A model generated the notes under the pieces. It did no database searches. It had not been told where the DNA came from and saw only the letters and a list, made by a program, of their open reading frames with translations. From Hyphomicrobiaceae bacterium (GTDB lineage: Bacteria > Pseudomonadota > Alphaproteobacteria > Rhizobiales > Hyphomicrobiaceae), in contig JANYHG010000075.1 of assembly GCA_025359165.1 (NCBI GenBank), positions 1 to 62,373 on the forward strand: a stretch of 62,373 nucleotides of DNA. The letters are read 5' to 3'. This document shows positions 45,210 to 53,595 of the stretch, piece after piece; position 1 is the stretch's first letter, and each line of letters opens with the position of its first letter. The position numbers and the translations under genes were made by a program.

Positions 45210-46547
45210 GTGCGCTACGTGTATATCATTCTCGGCGTTTTGATGCTGGCTGGCGTTGCCATTTTCGGTTTGTCTCGCGGCGATACCGCCAGGTTGCCTT
45301 TCGCGGCCGGCACAGGGCCGAACCCGCAACTGCCCCAGCCGCGCCCCACCCTGCTCCCGACCGTGCTTATCGCGCCGGCCAAGGGCTGGCCGCAAGGTGC
45401 CAAACCTAAACCGGCAGAGGGCCTTGCGGTGCAGGCATACGCGATTGGCCTCACGCATCCGCGTATGCTCCACGTGCTGCCGAACGGCGATGTGCTCGTT
45501 GCCGAAAGCAACGGGCCGGAACGGCCCGACGACGGCAAGGGCGTCAAAGCGTGGATAACGTCACTGGTGCAGCGCCGGGCGGGAGCTGGTCCTAAAAGCC
45601 CCGATCGGATCACGCTTTTGCGCGGGCTGAAGAGCGATGGTACTGCCGAGTTGAAGACCGCGTTTCTTGAAAATCTACACTCGCCGTTCGGGATGGCGCT
45701 TGTCGGCAACGATTTCTATGTCGCAAACACCGATTCGATCGTCCGCTTCCCCTACCGCGATGGCGATACGGTTATTACCGCGCCCGGCACCAAGCTCGCG
45801 GATCTGCCGGCCGGAACGATCAACCATCATTGGACCAAGGATCTTGTCGCCAGTCGCGATGGCAAGAAACTTTATGCGTCGATCGGTTCGAACAGCAATG
45901 TCGCCGAGAACGGCATCGACAAGGAGGAAAATCGCGCCGCGGTGTTGGAAGTCGATCGCGTCTCGGGACAGTGGCGCGTGTTTGCATCGGGACTTCGCAA
46001 CCCGAATGGTTTGACGTGGCGGCCGGGGTCGGACGAACTCTGGGCAGTCGTCAACGAACGCGACGAGCTCGGCAGTGATTTGGTGCCCGATTACATGACT
46101 TCAGTGAAAGACGGCGCATTCTACGGCTGGCCTTACAGTTATTTCGGGCAGCATATCGATACGCGCGTCGCCGCACGGCCCGACATGGTGGCGAAAGCAA
46201 TCATGCCCGATCACGCTTTGGGCACGCACGTAGCGCCTCTGGGGCTTGCCTTCAACGACGGCAAACTGCTGCCGCAGCGTTTCGCGAGCGGTGCTTTTGT
46301 CGGCGAACATGGCTCCTGGAATCGCAAGCCACGCAGCGGCTACAAGGTTGTTTTCGTGCCCTTCGCGGATGGAAAAGCCCAGATCGAGCACGAGGACGTC
46401 CTGACCGGTTTCGTCGATGCCGGCGGCAACGCTTTGGGGCGCCCTGTCGGCGTTGCGTTTGACAAACAGGGCGCGTTGCTGGTCGCCGACGACGTCGGTA
46501 ATACGATCTGGCGTGTCACGCCCTCGAGCGGCCAAGCAAGTCGCTGA
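45210..46547 (+). CDS. PQQ-type sugar dehydrogenase-like protein (sorbosone dehydrogenase family)
   Basis: A 445-residue protein with a six-bladed beta-propeller of the soluble glucose/L-sorbosone dehydrogenase family. The N-terminus (VRYVYIILGVLMLAGVAIFGL) is a signal anchor, placing it in the periplasm. HPRMLHVLPNGDVLVAESNG, TINHHWTKDL, FASGLRNPNGLTW and GEHGSWNRKPRSGYKVVFV match the propeller repeats. PQQ as cofactor is inferred from the family. The start is GTG 45210 with GGAG 8 bases upstream; an ATG at 45171 is the alternative. It converges with the GMC oxidoreductase gene; both oxidise alcohols or sugars. Confidence 0.85.
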   Translation: MRYVYIILGVLMLAGVAIFGLSRGDTARLPFAAGTGPNPQLPQPRPTLLPTVLIAPAKGWPQGAKPKPAEGLAVQAYAIGLTHPRMLHVLPNGDVLVAESNGPERPDDGKGVKAWITSLVQRRAGAGPKSPDRITLLRGLKSDGTAELKTAFLENLHSPFGMALVGNDFYVANTDSIVRFPYRDGDTVITAPGTKLADLPAGTINHHWTKDLVASRDGKKLYASIGSNSNVAENGIDKEENRAAVLEVDRVSGQWRVFASGLRNPNGLTWRPGSDELWAVVNERDELGSDLVPDYMTSVKDGAFYGWPYSYFGQHIDTRVAARPDMVAKAIMPDHALGTHVAPLGLAFNDGKLLPQRFASGAFVGEHGSWNRKPRSGYKVVFVPFADGKAQIEHEDVLTGFVDAGGNALGRPVGVAFDKQGALLVADDVGNTIWRVTPSSGQASR

Positions 46548-46555
46548 GTGACCAA

Positions 46556-48208
46556 TCAATCTGTGATTTCGAGCGCGTGATCCTGCCCGAAGTGCAGCAT
46601 TGCGCGTTCCGCGAGGGCGGTGATGGTCATGAGCGGATTGCAGCCGAGGGAACGCGGAATGATCGAGCCGTCGATGACGTAAAGGCCCTCGTGCACGGCC
46701 GTCGAACCTGAGTGCGCAGACCCGTCGAAAACACGGCATTTGTGATCGACCACGCCTGCGCCGACATCCGCTCCCATCGCCGCGCCGCCGAGCGGATGCG
46801 CGGTTGCGGGTTGGTGACCCATCACGGTGCCCGCCAGTGGGTTTTTGACGTAACTGCCGCCGACGTTGCCGACCAGCTTGGTTAGCATGGCATCCAGACG
46901 CGCGTAGACAGGTTCGTCTTTGGCGCCCGGCCATGACAGGGCCAGCTTGTCGTCACGCAGCGAAAAACGGCCACTGGCGCTATCGTGTGAAACCGCAAAA
47001 AAAGTTTGCAGGCTCGCGAACGGGCCTTTGTAGACACCTGATACGAGCGAGTGCAGCGCACCGAGCAGGCGTCCGTTCGGGACGAACAGGACGGGCAGCA
47101 TCGGGGCGAGCGCCGAGGGCACCGCACCTTCCTGGATGATCATTTCTCGCGAAAGATCGTCCACGTCGCGAATTTCGAGCTGACCGGAAACCGCAGCGCC
47201 GATCTCCATGTCCGGCACCTTCGACGGGTAGCCGACGCCGATACTGCCGACAGGGATTTTTGCGCCATAACCGAACGCGATGATGTCGCCGTTGGCCGAA
47301 AACCGTTCGCCTATCTTTTCCGAGATGGCGAGTCCCGCCGCGCGCGAGCGCAACAGCAACTCGGTCGAGCCGAGCGTGCCCGCCGCGATGACCACCATCG
47401 CAGCCGTGACGGTAAGCGTGCGGTCAGTGGATGTGTCGTTATCCAGACGCGCAATAGAAACCCGCCAACTGCCGTCGCGGTTTTTCGAGACGCTGCGCAC
47501 TTTCGCTTGAGCAAAAATTTCAGCGCCGTGAGTGTGCGCTTCGGGCAGGTAGGTCAGCGCGATGGTGTTCTTGGCACCAACGTTACAGCCGCCGCAACAG
47601 TCGCCGCAATTCGTGCAGGCGGGTTGTTCTATGCCGGCCGGGTTGACGTTGGCCGCAAAGCTGATCGCCAATTCCGGCGCGACAGGAGTAATGCCGATCG
47701 ATGTGCTTGCCTGCTGCAAGGCCTTGAACTTCGTCATCTCGGCGGCACGCGGCGCGCGCGCTGGTCGTAACCAGTGACGCGCGCGCGCATAGCCCTGATC
47801 GAGCAGACCGTCCTGACGGATCTGGTCTGGCCAGATCGGATCGGCAAACACGCGCGGATCCGGCCTGAGCGCGACCCCGGCGTTGACGAGCGAGCCGCCG
47901 CCAACGCCACAGCCCACCAACACATGCATATCCTCGCCCACGCGCACGTCGAACAATGCGGAGGGCGAGCCGGTGCTCCACGTCCGCGCTTCCACCTGCA
48001 TTTCGCGGCGTAGATCCGGGAAACGGCCGGGAAACTCGCCGGTTGAAAATTCGCGCCCGCGTTCCAGCACGCAGACCGATTTCCCCGCCCGCGCCAGGCG
48101 TGCCGCCGTGACGCCACCGCCATATCCCGAACCCACCACGACGACGTCGTAACGCGTCTTCAGCGTCGACAGCGGTGACGTGAGGCGGCGTGTGAGGGGC
48201 TGTTGCAT
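46556..48208 (-). CDS. GMC oxidoreductase, cholesterol-oxidase-like
   Basis: A 550-residue flavoprotein. The FAD-binding start is YDVVVVGSGYGGGVTAARLA, then VGCGVGGGSLVNAGVALRP. A cysteine cluster CTNCGDCCGGCNVGAKNT follows (spacing CxxCxxCCxxC), and HPLGGAAMG and NPLMTITALAERAM lie near the C-terminus. Similar clusters occur in mycobacterial ChoD-type proteins, where they look like an iron-sulfur site. The substrate is probably a hydrophobic secondary alcohol or sterol, by family. No signal peptide is seen. ATG 48208 is the start; an upstream reading from 48370 overlaps the GIY-YIG gene region. The neighbouring propeller dehydrogenase converges with 8 bases between stops. Confidence 0.88.
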   Translation of the reverse strand: MQQPLTRRLTSPLSTLKTRYDVVVVGSGYGGGVTAARLARAGKSVCVLERGREFSTGEFPGRFPDLRREMQVEARTWSTGSPSALFDVRVGEDMHVLVGCGVGGGSLVNAGVALRPDPRVFADPIWPDQIRQDGLLDQGYARARHWLRPARAPRAAEMTKFKALQQASTSIGITPVAPELAISFAANVNPAGIEQPACTNCGDCCGGCNVGAKNTIALTYLPEAHTHGAEIFAQAKVRSVSKNRDGSWRVSIARLDNDTSTDRTLTVTAAMVVIAAGTLGSTELLLRSRAAGLAISEKIGERFSANGDIIAFGYGAKIPVGSIGVGYPSKVPDMEIGAAVSGQLEIRDVDDLSREMIIQEGAVPSALAPMLPVLFVPNGRLLGALHSLVSGVYKGPFASLQTFFAVSHDSASGRFSLRDDKLALSWPGAKDEPVYARLDAMLTKLVGNVGGSYVKNPLAGTVMGHQPATAHPLGGAAMGADVGAGVVDHKCRVFDGSAHSGSTAVHEGLYVIDGSIIPRSLGCNPLMTITALAERAMLHFGQDHALEITD

Positions 48209-48371
48209 GAGGACTCGTGGATGCGGCTCGCGGCAGACATGTTTGGTGTGCGCTGCAACGCCCGTAAAGAGCCAGCCGTTGCATCGTGGCGTTTTACCAC
48301 GGCAACAAGCAGGGACGTGCGGTTGTTGCCTTCGCGCGGAGCATCCGATACCTGCCATGCCTGGAGGCACG

Positions 48372-48647
48372 ATGGGCTACTGGGTCTACATGGTGATGTG
48401 TGCCGACGGCACGTTGTATACCGGTATCGCGACCGATGTTGCGCGGCGCATGGCCGAACACAACGGCGACAAGCCCCGAGGCGCGCGATATACGGCGGCG
48501 CGTCGACCTGTCCAGCTGGTGTTTCAGGCCGCGTTTGCCAATCGGTCGGACGCCGCCCGCGAAGAGTTTCGTATCAAGCAGCTGTCGCGTGCTGAGAAGA
48601 CAGCACTGATTATTGCTAAATGCTTGCCCGACGTCGTGCCGGCATGA
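48372..48647 (+). CDS. GIY-YIG domain endonuclease-like protein
   Basis: A 91-residue single-domain GIY-YIG protein of the UPF0213/YhbQ-like type. WVYMVMCADGTLYTGIATD stands for the GIY-x-YIG core; R in ARRMAEHN and the C-terminal EFRIKQLSRAEKTALI are typical. The role is probably in DNA repair or is unknown. A perfect GGAGG lies 5 bases before the ATG at 48372, which rules out the much longer upstream reading. The stop overlaps the start of the next gene by 4 bases. Confidence 0.92.
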   Translation: MGYWVYMVMCADGTLYTGIATDVARRMAEHNGDKPRGARYTAARRPVQLVFQAAFANRSDAAREEFRIKQLSRAEKTALIIAKCLPDVVPA

Positions 48648-49825
48648 GCGGACATTGCGCATACGATGTGATCGTACTCGGCGCGGGTGCCGCCGGACTG
48701 ATGTGCGCGGCCGTAGCGGGACAACGCGGTCGCCGCGTACTGTTGCTGGAGCATACCGACAAGGTCGGTGCAAAGATCCTCATCTCAGGCGGGGGACGCT
48801 GCAATTTCACCAATCTGGATGCGGTGCCGGAGCGCTTCGTATCGGCCAACCCGCGTTTTTGTACCTCGGCGCTGAGCCGCTACACGCAAACCGATTTTAT
48901 CGCGATGATCGAGCGGCACGGCATCGCCTATCACGAGAAGACACTGGGGCAGCTGTTTTGCGACGGCTCGGCGCGGGCGGTGGTGGCAATGTTGCTGGGC
49001 GAATGCGCGACAGGCGGCGTCGATGTACGGTGCGATCATCAAATCACCGCTGTAACCAAGGCAGATGCTTTTCGCGTCGAGACGAGCCAGGGCGACTTTA
49101 CGGCCCCGGCACTGGTGCTGGCGACGGGCGGATTGTCGATACCGAAAATGGGCGCAACGGGCTTCAGCTACGATCTGGCGCGGCGGCTCGGGCTGCGTGT
49201 GATCGAGACGATGCCGGGACTGGTGCCGTTCAAGGTCGCGGCATTGAATGCCGATAACGCGGCACTGGCTGGTGTGGCGCTGGAAGCGGTCGCCGCACGC
49301 GGTGAGCACGCCTTTCGCGAAAACATTCTGTTCACCCATCGTGGTCTGTCGGGGCCAGCGATATTGCAGGTCTCCTCGTATTGGCGGCACGGGCAATCGA
49401 TCACGCTCGACCTGTTGCCGGACCTCGACGCTGCAGCCTTCCTGAGTGAGCGCAAACGATCGCGCAGCAAGGCGATGCCGCAAACTGTTCTGGCGGAGAT
49501 CCTGCCGGGACGGCTGGCGCAGGCGCTGGCCGCAGCGCACCTGCCGCCGACCGCAATGGCCAATATTCCCGACAAGACACTGTCGGCCTTCGGCCTGCTG
49601 CTGAAAGCATGGGAGGTGACGCCAGATGGTACCGAGGGGTACGCCAAAGCCGAGGTGACGACCGGCGGCATCGATACCGCCGAACTCTCGCAAAAGACGA
49701 TGGCGTCGCGACGGGTGCCCGGACTCTACGCGATCGGTGAAGCCGTCGACGTGACCGGCTGGCTGGGAGGCTACAATTTCCAGTGGGCGTGGTCGAGCGG
49801 CTGGGCTGCCGGGCAGGCCGTTTGA
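48644..49825 (+). CDS. HI0933/BaiN-like FAD-dependent oxidoreductase
   Basis: A 393-residue flavoprotein of the HI0933-like family. Signs are the N-terminal VIVLGAGAAGLMCAAVAGQRG, ILISGGGRCNFTN, LVLATGGLSIPKMGATGFSYDLA, FTHRGLSGPAILQVSSYW and GLYAIGEAVDVTGWLGGYNFQWAWSSG. The best-known relative, BaiN of gut clostridia, reduces bile-acid intermediates; most proteobacterial members have no known substrate. The ATG at 48644 overlaps the GIY-YIG stop (ATGA), so the two are co-translated. The upstream in-frame ATG at 48620 would overlap further and is less likely. Confidence 0.93.
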   Translation: MSGHCAYDVIVLGAGAAGLMCAAVAGQRGRRVLLLEHTDKVGAKILISGGGRCNFTNLDAVPERFVSANPRFCTSALSRYTQTDFIAMIERHGIAYHEKTLGQLFCDGSARAVVAMLLGECATGGVDVRCDHQITAVTKADAFRVETSQGDFTAPALVLATGGLSIPKMGATGFSYDLARRLGLRVIETMPGLVPFKVAALNADNAALAGVALEAVAARGEHAFRENILFTHRGLSGPAILQVSSYWRHGQSITLDLLPDLDAAAFLSERKRSRSKAMPQTVLAEILPGRLAQALAAAHLPPTAMANIPDKTLSAFGLLLKAWEVTPDGTEGYAKAEVTTGGIDTAELSQKTMASRRVPGLYAIGEAVDVTGWLGGYNFQWAWSSGWAAGQAV

Positions 49826-49914
49826 ACCAGCGGGTTTCGCTTTTTAAAGTGCGATAGATTGACAATCGGGTGCGCCTCCGTGCACTGCCGACGACAGGTC
49901 GTGCTCGGTGCAAT

Positions 49915-49967
49915 CCGCCTTCGATGCGAACCCCGCCTTCGATGCGAACCCCGCCTTCGATGCAACC
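49915..49967. repeat. Tandem repeat, three copies of an 18-bp unit
   Basis: The unit CCGCCTTCGATGCGAACC occurs at 49915-49932 and 49933-49950, with a one-base-shorter third copy ending at 49967. It lies just upstream of the TctA-like gene. Read in frame from 49908 it would encode FDANPAFDANPAFDA, but that is a poor membrane-protein N-terminus, so I regard it as intergenic. Such arrays upstream of a start can influence expression, but nothing here shows that. Confidence 0.85.
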
Positions 49968-49985
49968 ATTGGGACAACGGCTCGC

Positions 49986-51203
49986 ATGACGACTTTCGGC
50001 GCACAGATCCTGACTGGACTGCAGGTTCTGGCGATGCCGCTGAACCTCGTGGCACTCGTGATGGGCATTGTCGCCGGCGGCGTGCTCGGGGCCCTGTTCC
50101 GGCGCGTCGGGGTGAGTGGCGCTGCGGCGCTGGTGTTATTGATGCCGCTGGCGGCGATTCTCGATCCGACCACCGGCCTTGTCCTGCTCGGAGCATGTCT
50201 GACAGCGGCGCTGATTGCCACCACGCACGACGCACCGCAGGTGACCGGCACCAGCGCGACCCATCACAAATTTAGCGTGCCGCTACTCGCGCTGTTGACG
50301 GGCCTGACGATCCTGCTCGCGGGTGCGACGGCGGCGGGGATGCTGCAGACGGCGGCTCCTGCCGATACGCTGGCCCTCCTCGTCTGCGGCACAGCGGCAG
50401 CGATCGTGCTGGCGGCGGCGACGCATCCGGCGGGATGGTTGGCGGCGGTCGCGCTGACGCTGACCGGAGTAGCCTTGCAATTAAGCCCCTTCTCGCCGCT
50501 CGACGCGGCCAAGGCCAGTCCCGTGCCATTGCTGTTCGGCCTTTTGGTGACAGGTCCAGCACTGATCGCGCTGGCCGTACCGGCAAGGGTCCTACCCTGG
50601 ACGACGGCCTTCGGCGGCATAGAGCTGGTAGCCGCTGTGCTGCCCGCGCTGCTGCTCGGTGTGCCCGCGACGCGCGGCATCTCGGTCATCGCGCTCAATC
50701 TCGGCGAAAGCGGTTTGGTGCTTGGCCCGAAGTTGATGATGCAGCGCCCGAAGGTCGTGCTTGGCTTCGTCCTGGCGCTGATTGTCGCCGCCGTCGTCGG
50801 TGTGTTAGGCCGATTGGTCGCTCACCGCCTGCCACGATTGACGCGGTGGCCCACTTTCGCCGACGCCACGACGACACGCATCGCGGGCGGCATTATTCTT
50901 GTCGCAGCGCTTGGCGCACTGATGCTGTCGGGTGCCCTGGCCGATGCGGAAACGCATCCGCTGCCAACTTTGGCGATCGCCAGCGTGCTCGCGGCGATTG
51001 CCGCCTGGTTCGGCCTCGAACTCGCGCCACTGGTCACCGGCCTCGTGCTGGGACAGCTGATGCAGGCACCGTTGCGCGCCCTCGGCAAATCAGGCGGTAT
51101 CGATGCGGCCCTGTCGGGCTCGAAGCCGTTACTGGTGTTGGCCGTCGTCGCCGCAGGCGCGGCTCTGGCGTGGCCGTTATTGGCGCGTCGCGTCAATCCG
51201 TGA
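49986..51203 (+). CDS. TctA-like multi-pass membrane protein, degenerate
   Basis: A 405-residue, very hydrophobic protein with about 10-12 predicted helices. The start (LNLVALVMGIVAGGVLGALF) and the end (PLVTGLVLGQLMQAPLRALGKSGG) resemble the large membrane subunit TctA of tripartite tricarboxylate transporters, but the conserved GGS/NIPG motifs of that family are missing and the protein is shorter than the usual 500 residues. No tctB or tctC is adjacent. It may be a diverged transporter or a non-functional relative. The ATG at 49986 is chosen over 49908, which includes the tandem repeat. Its end overlaps the convergent VOC gene by 11 bases. Confidence 0.65.
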   Translation: MTTFGAQILTGLQVLAMPLNLVALVMGIVAGGVLGALFRRVGVSGAAALVLLMPLAAILDPTTGLVLLGACLTAALIATTHDAPQVTGTSATHHKFSVPLLALLTGLTILLAGATAAGMLQTAAPADTLALLVCGTAAAIVLAAATHPAGWLAAVALTLTGVALQLSPFSPLDAAKASPVPLLFGLLVTGPALIALAVPARVLPWTTAFGGIELVAAVLPALLLGVPATRGISVIALNLGESGLVLGPKLMMQRPKVVLGFVLALIVAAVVGVLGRLVAHRLPRLTRWPTFADATTTRIAGGIILVAALGALMLSGALADAETHPLPTLAIASVLAAIAAWFGLELAPLVTGLVLGQLMQAPLRALGKSGGIDAALSGSKPLLVLAVVAAGAALAWPLLARRVNP

Positions 51204-51714
51204 CAGCCAACAGCGCTTTGAGATCCAGACGTTGAGTAAACATGGCCAGTTGCCCGTCCGCACCGACCGGCCAATGCTCGCGCGGCTTGTCCCAGTAAAG
51301 TTCGACGCCGTTTTGATCGGGATCGCGCAAATAGAGCGCTTCCGAAACGCCATGATCGCTGGCACCATCGAGCGTGACGCCGGCAGCCGTCACCCGCCGC
51401 AACGCATCGGCCAGTGCCGCCCGGGTTGGATAGAGAATGGCGGTATGGAACAAGCCGGTGGTTCCAGGTGCCGGCGGGGTGCCACCTTTGCTCTCCCAGG
51501 TGTTGAGCCCGATATGGTGATGGTAGCCTCCCGCCGCGATGAAAGCCGCTTGATCGCCGTAGCGCTGCATCAATTCAAATCCCAGCACGCCGCAATAAAA
51601 TCCCAAGGCACGATCGAGTTCGGCGACCTTCAGATGCACGTGACCGATGCGTGTTCCCGACGCGATCGGCTTGGTTGCTTTTTCTAAAGGCGCGAGCGGT
51701 GCAGGTGTCGACAT
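51193..51714 (-). CDS. VOC-family dioxygenase/glyoxalase-like protein
   Basis: A 173-residue protein with two beta-alpha-beta-beta-beta halves. IGHVHLKVAELDRALGFYCGVLGFEL gives metal-ligand H25 (or H27), FHTAILYP gives H90, and NGVELYWDKP gives E138. This His-His-Glu set fits ring-cleaving catechol-2,3-dioxygenase (CatE-like) enzymes and related glyoxalases. The neighbours on the same strand (DUF1330, thioesterase, TRAP binding protein, MDR enzyme) suggest a catabolic set. Start ATG 51714. Confidence 0.88.
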   Translation of the reverse strand: MSTPAPLAPLEKATKPIASGTRIGHVHLKVAELDRALGFYCGVLGFELMQRYGDQAAFIAAGGYHHHIGLNTWESKGGTPPAPGTTGLFHTAILYPTRAALADALRRVTAAGVTLDGASDHGVSEALYLRDPDQNGVELYWDKPREHWPVGADGQLAMFTQRLDLKALLAVTD

Positions 51715-51755
51715 GAGCGCAATCCTTTCGGTCTCAAGTGAGGCGGAGCCGTGCT

Positions 51756-52046
51756 TCAGATCGCTTCGATAATGCGGATATCGCGGTCGGCGCCGTCGCC
51801 GAGCGCGCGCAACGCTTCGGCATAACCGGCGCTTTTGTAGGCGGCTTCGGCCTGTTGCACGCTATCGAACTCGATCAGCACGGTGCGCTGGTTCAATCCG
51901 TTTTCGCGGGTTGCTGCCGGCATGCCGCGCGCCAGAAACCGTGCGCCATGGGCCTGTAACGCGGGCGCTGCCAATTTAGCATAGGCCGCGAGTGCGTCGG
52001 GGTTCTTGACGCTGCGGTAGGACGAAATCCAGTAGGCTTTGGCCAT
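51756..52046 (-). CDS. DUF1330 family protein
   Basis: A 96-residue protein (MAKAYWISSYRSVKNPDALAA) of the DUF1330 family, a dimeric alpha/beta-barrel fold related to NIPSNAP and EthD-like proteins, mostly of unknown function. RTVLIEFDSVQQAEAAYKSAGY is the conserved second half. GGAG lies 8 bases before the ATG at 52046; the longer upstream reading is a shadow of the neighbouring gene. It lies between the VOC and thioesterase genes on the same strand, with short gaps (41 and 22 bases). Confidence 0.9.
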   Translation of the reverse strand: MAKAYWISSYRSVKNPDALAAYAKLAAPALQAHGARFLARGMPAATRENGLNQRTVLIEFDSVQQAEAAYKSAGYAEALRALGDGADRDIRIIEAI

Positions 52047-52068
52047 AGTCGTTGCTCCAGTTGTGAAC

Positions 52069-52500
52069 TCAAGAGGGCTTCGGCTGCCCATTCGTGACCA
52101 GCATGCCCGTGGACGTTGCCTGCGCGGCGAGTTTGCCCTCGGCATTGTAGAGATCGCCTTCCATGAACGCCACGCGCTTACCGCGCCGGACCACGCGACC
52201 GTGCACGATGCCGGCACCGGGCATCACGCGTTCCAGAAAGCTCACTTTGATTTCAAGGCTGGCGACGTTGAAAGCGTGGTCGCTGTCGTGCGTGACGGCG
52301 TGCGCCATGGCGGCATCCAGCCACGCGGTGATGAAGCCACCTTGCGCGATGGTGCCGTTGGTATGGCAATACTCACGCTTGACGGTGAAGGCGGCCGTCA
52401 CCTGCTTCGTCGCCGGATCCCAGCCGGTGACATGGAAACCGCCCATGGATTCAAACAGCGCTTTTCCCGAGCGAATTCGAGCTTCGAGATCGTCATCCAT
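52069..52500 (-). CDS. PaaI-type hotdog thioesterase
   Basis: A 143-residue single hotdog-fold protein. The motif CHTNGTIAQGGFITAWLDAAM resembles the active-site loop of PaaI/YbgC-like acyl-CoA thioesterases; the common His-Gly-Gly is Gln-Gly-Gly here. It likely hydrolyses aromatic or medium-chain acyl-CoA. Start ATG 52500. In the same minus-strand run as the DUF1330, VOC and TRAP genes; the TRAP gene ends 82 bases upstream. Confidence 0.87.
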   Translation of the reverse strand: MDDDLEARIRSGKALFESMGGFHVTGWDPATKQVTAAFTVKREYCHTNGTIAQGGFITAWLDAAMAHAVTHDSDHAFNVASLEIKVSFLERVMPGAGIVHGRVVRRGKRVAFMEGDLYNAEGKLAAQATSTGMLVTNGQPKPS

Positions 52501-52581
52501 CGTGTTGTGCCTCTAGTCTAAAGTCTTCGAGCCGTTCGCATGGCCATGAGAGGGCCTGCGAACGGCCTTTGGCGACGTGTG

Positions 52582-53595
52582 TCAGTTCGTGACCGCGACC
52601 GTCTTTTGAATGTCCTGGATCAGCTGTTTACCGACGCGTTCGCCCATTTCGTCGTAGACCGGTGCCATCGCTTTGCGCCAGGACTCGAGTTCCGCCGGAG
52701 TAAGACTGATGAGCTCGGTCTTGCCGGACTTGCGGATGGCGGCGACGGCGTCGTCGTTTTCCTGCTGCGAGATCTCGTTGACGTACTTGGTCGCCTCGTT
52801 CACGGCCTTGGTGAGTTGCTCGCGGATGTCAGCGGGCAGGCCGTTCCAGAACGGTTTGCCGACCACCACCACGTATCCGATGTAGCCGTGGTTCGACAGC
52901 GTCATGTATTTCTGCACTTCATGCATTTTCTGGCTGTAGATGTTGGCCGGGGTGTTTTCCTGGCCATCGACGACGCCGGTTTGCAACGACTGATAGACCT
53001 CGCCGAAAGCGATGGTCTGCGGCAGCGAGCCAAGCGCCTTGAATTGCGACTGCAACACTTTTGATGGCTGGATGCGCATCTTCAGGCCCTTGAAGTCGTC
53101 GACATTACGCAGCGGCTTGTTGGCGGTCATCACCTTGAAGCCGTTGTCCCAATAGCCGAGCCCGATGAGCCCGACGCTATCCAGCTTGTTCAGCATGCCG
53201 ATACCGATCGGACCTTCGGTAACTTTGCGGAGCTGCGCCAGACTGGGGATCAGCATCGGCAAGTCGAGGACTTCGAAATCCTTGATGCCGAGCGGGCCGA
53301 ACTTCGCATTCGACGGGGCCAGCATCTGCACCGCGCCGAGCTGCAGCGCTTCCAGTTCCTCTTTGTCTTTGTACAGCGTCGAGTTTGGGTAGACTTCGAC
53401 TTTCACGCGGCCGTTGGTGTATTTTTCCGCCAACTCCTTGAAGCGCTCCGAGCCTTTGCCCTTGGGAGTTTCGGCGGCCACGACGTGGCTCAATTTCAAG
53501 ATGATCGGCGCGGGCTGCTGTGCCGACGCCGGTACCAGAGCCAGCAGGACTGCGGCTGCGGCGGCGGCGCTTAAAGTCCAGGTTGCACTTTTCAC
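52582..53595 (-). CDS. TRAP transporter substrate-binding protein (DctP family)
   Basis: A 337-residue periplasmic binding protein with an Ala-rich signal peptide (cleavage near ASAQQ). LKLSHVVAAETPKGKGSERFKELAEKYTNGRVKVEVYP and the ligand-binding segment KGLKMRIQPSKVLQSQFKALG, with the Arg that binds carboxylates, are typical of DctP. No DctQ or DctM membrane subunits are in the window, so it is an orphan here. Its start overlaps the stop of the upstream MDR gene by 4 bases. Substrate is probably an organic acid. Confidence 0.93.
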   Translation of the reverse strand: MKSATWTLSAAAAAAVLLALVPASAQQPAPIILKLSHVVAAETPKGKGSERFKELAEKYTNGRVKVEVYPNSTLYKDKEELEALQLGAVQMLAPSNAKFGPLGIKDFEVLDLPMLIPSLAQLRKVTEGPIGIGMLNKLDSVGLIGLGYWDNGFKVMTANKPLRNVDDFKGLKMRIQPSKVLQSQFKALGSLPQTIAFGEVYQSLQTGVVDGQENTPANIYSQKMHEVQKYMTLSNHGYIGYVVVVGKPFWNGLPADIREQLTKAVNEATKYVNEISQQENDDAVAAIRKSGKTELISLTPAELESWRKAMAPVYDEMGERVGKQLIQDIQKTVAVTN

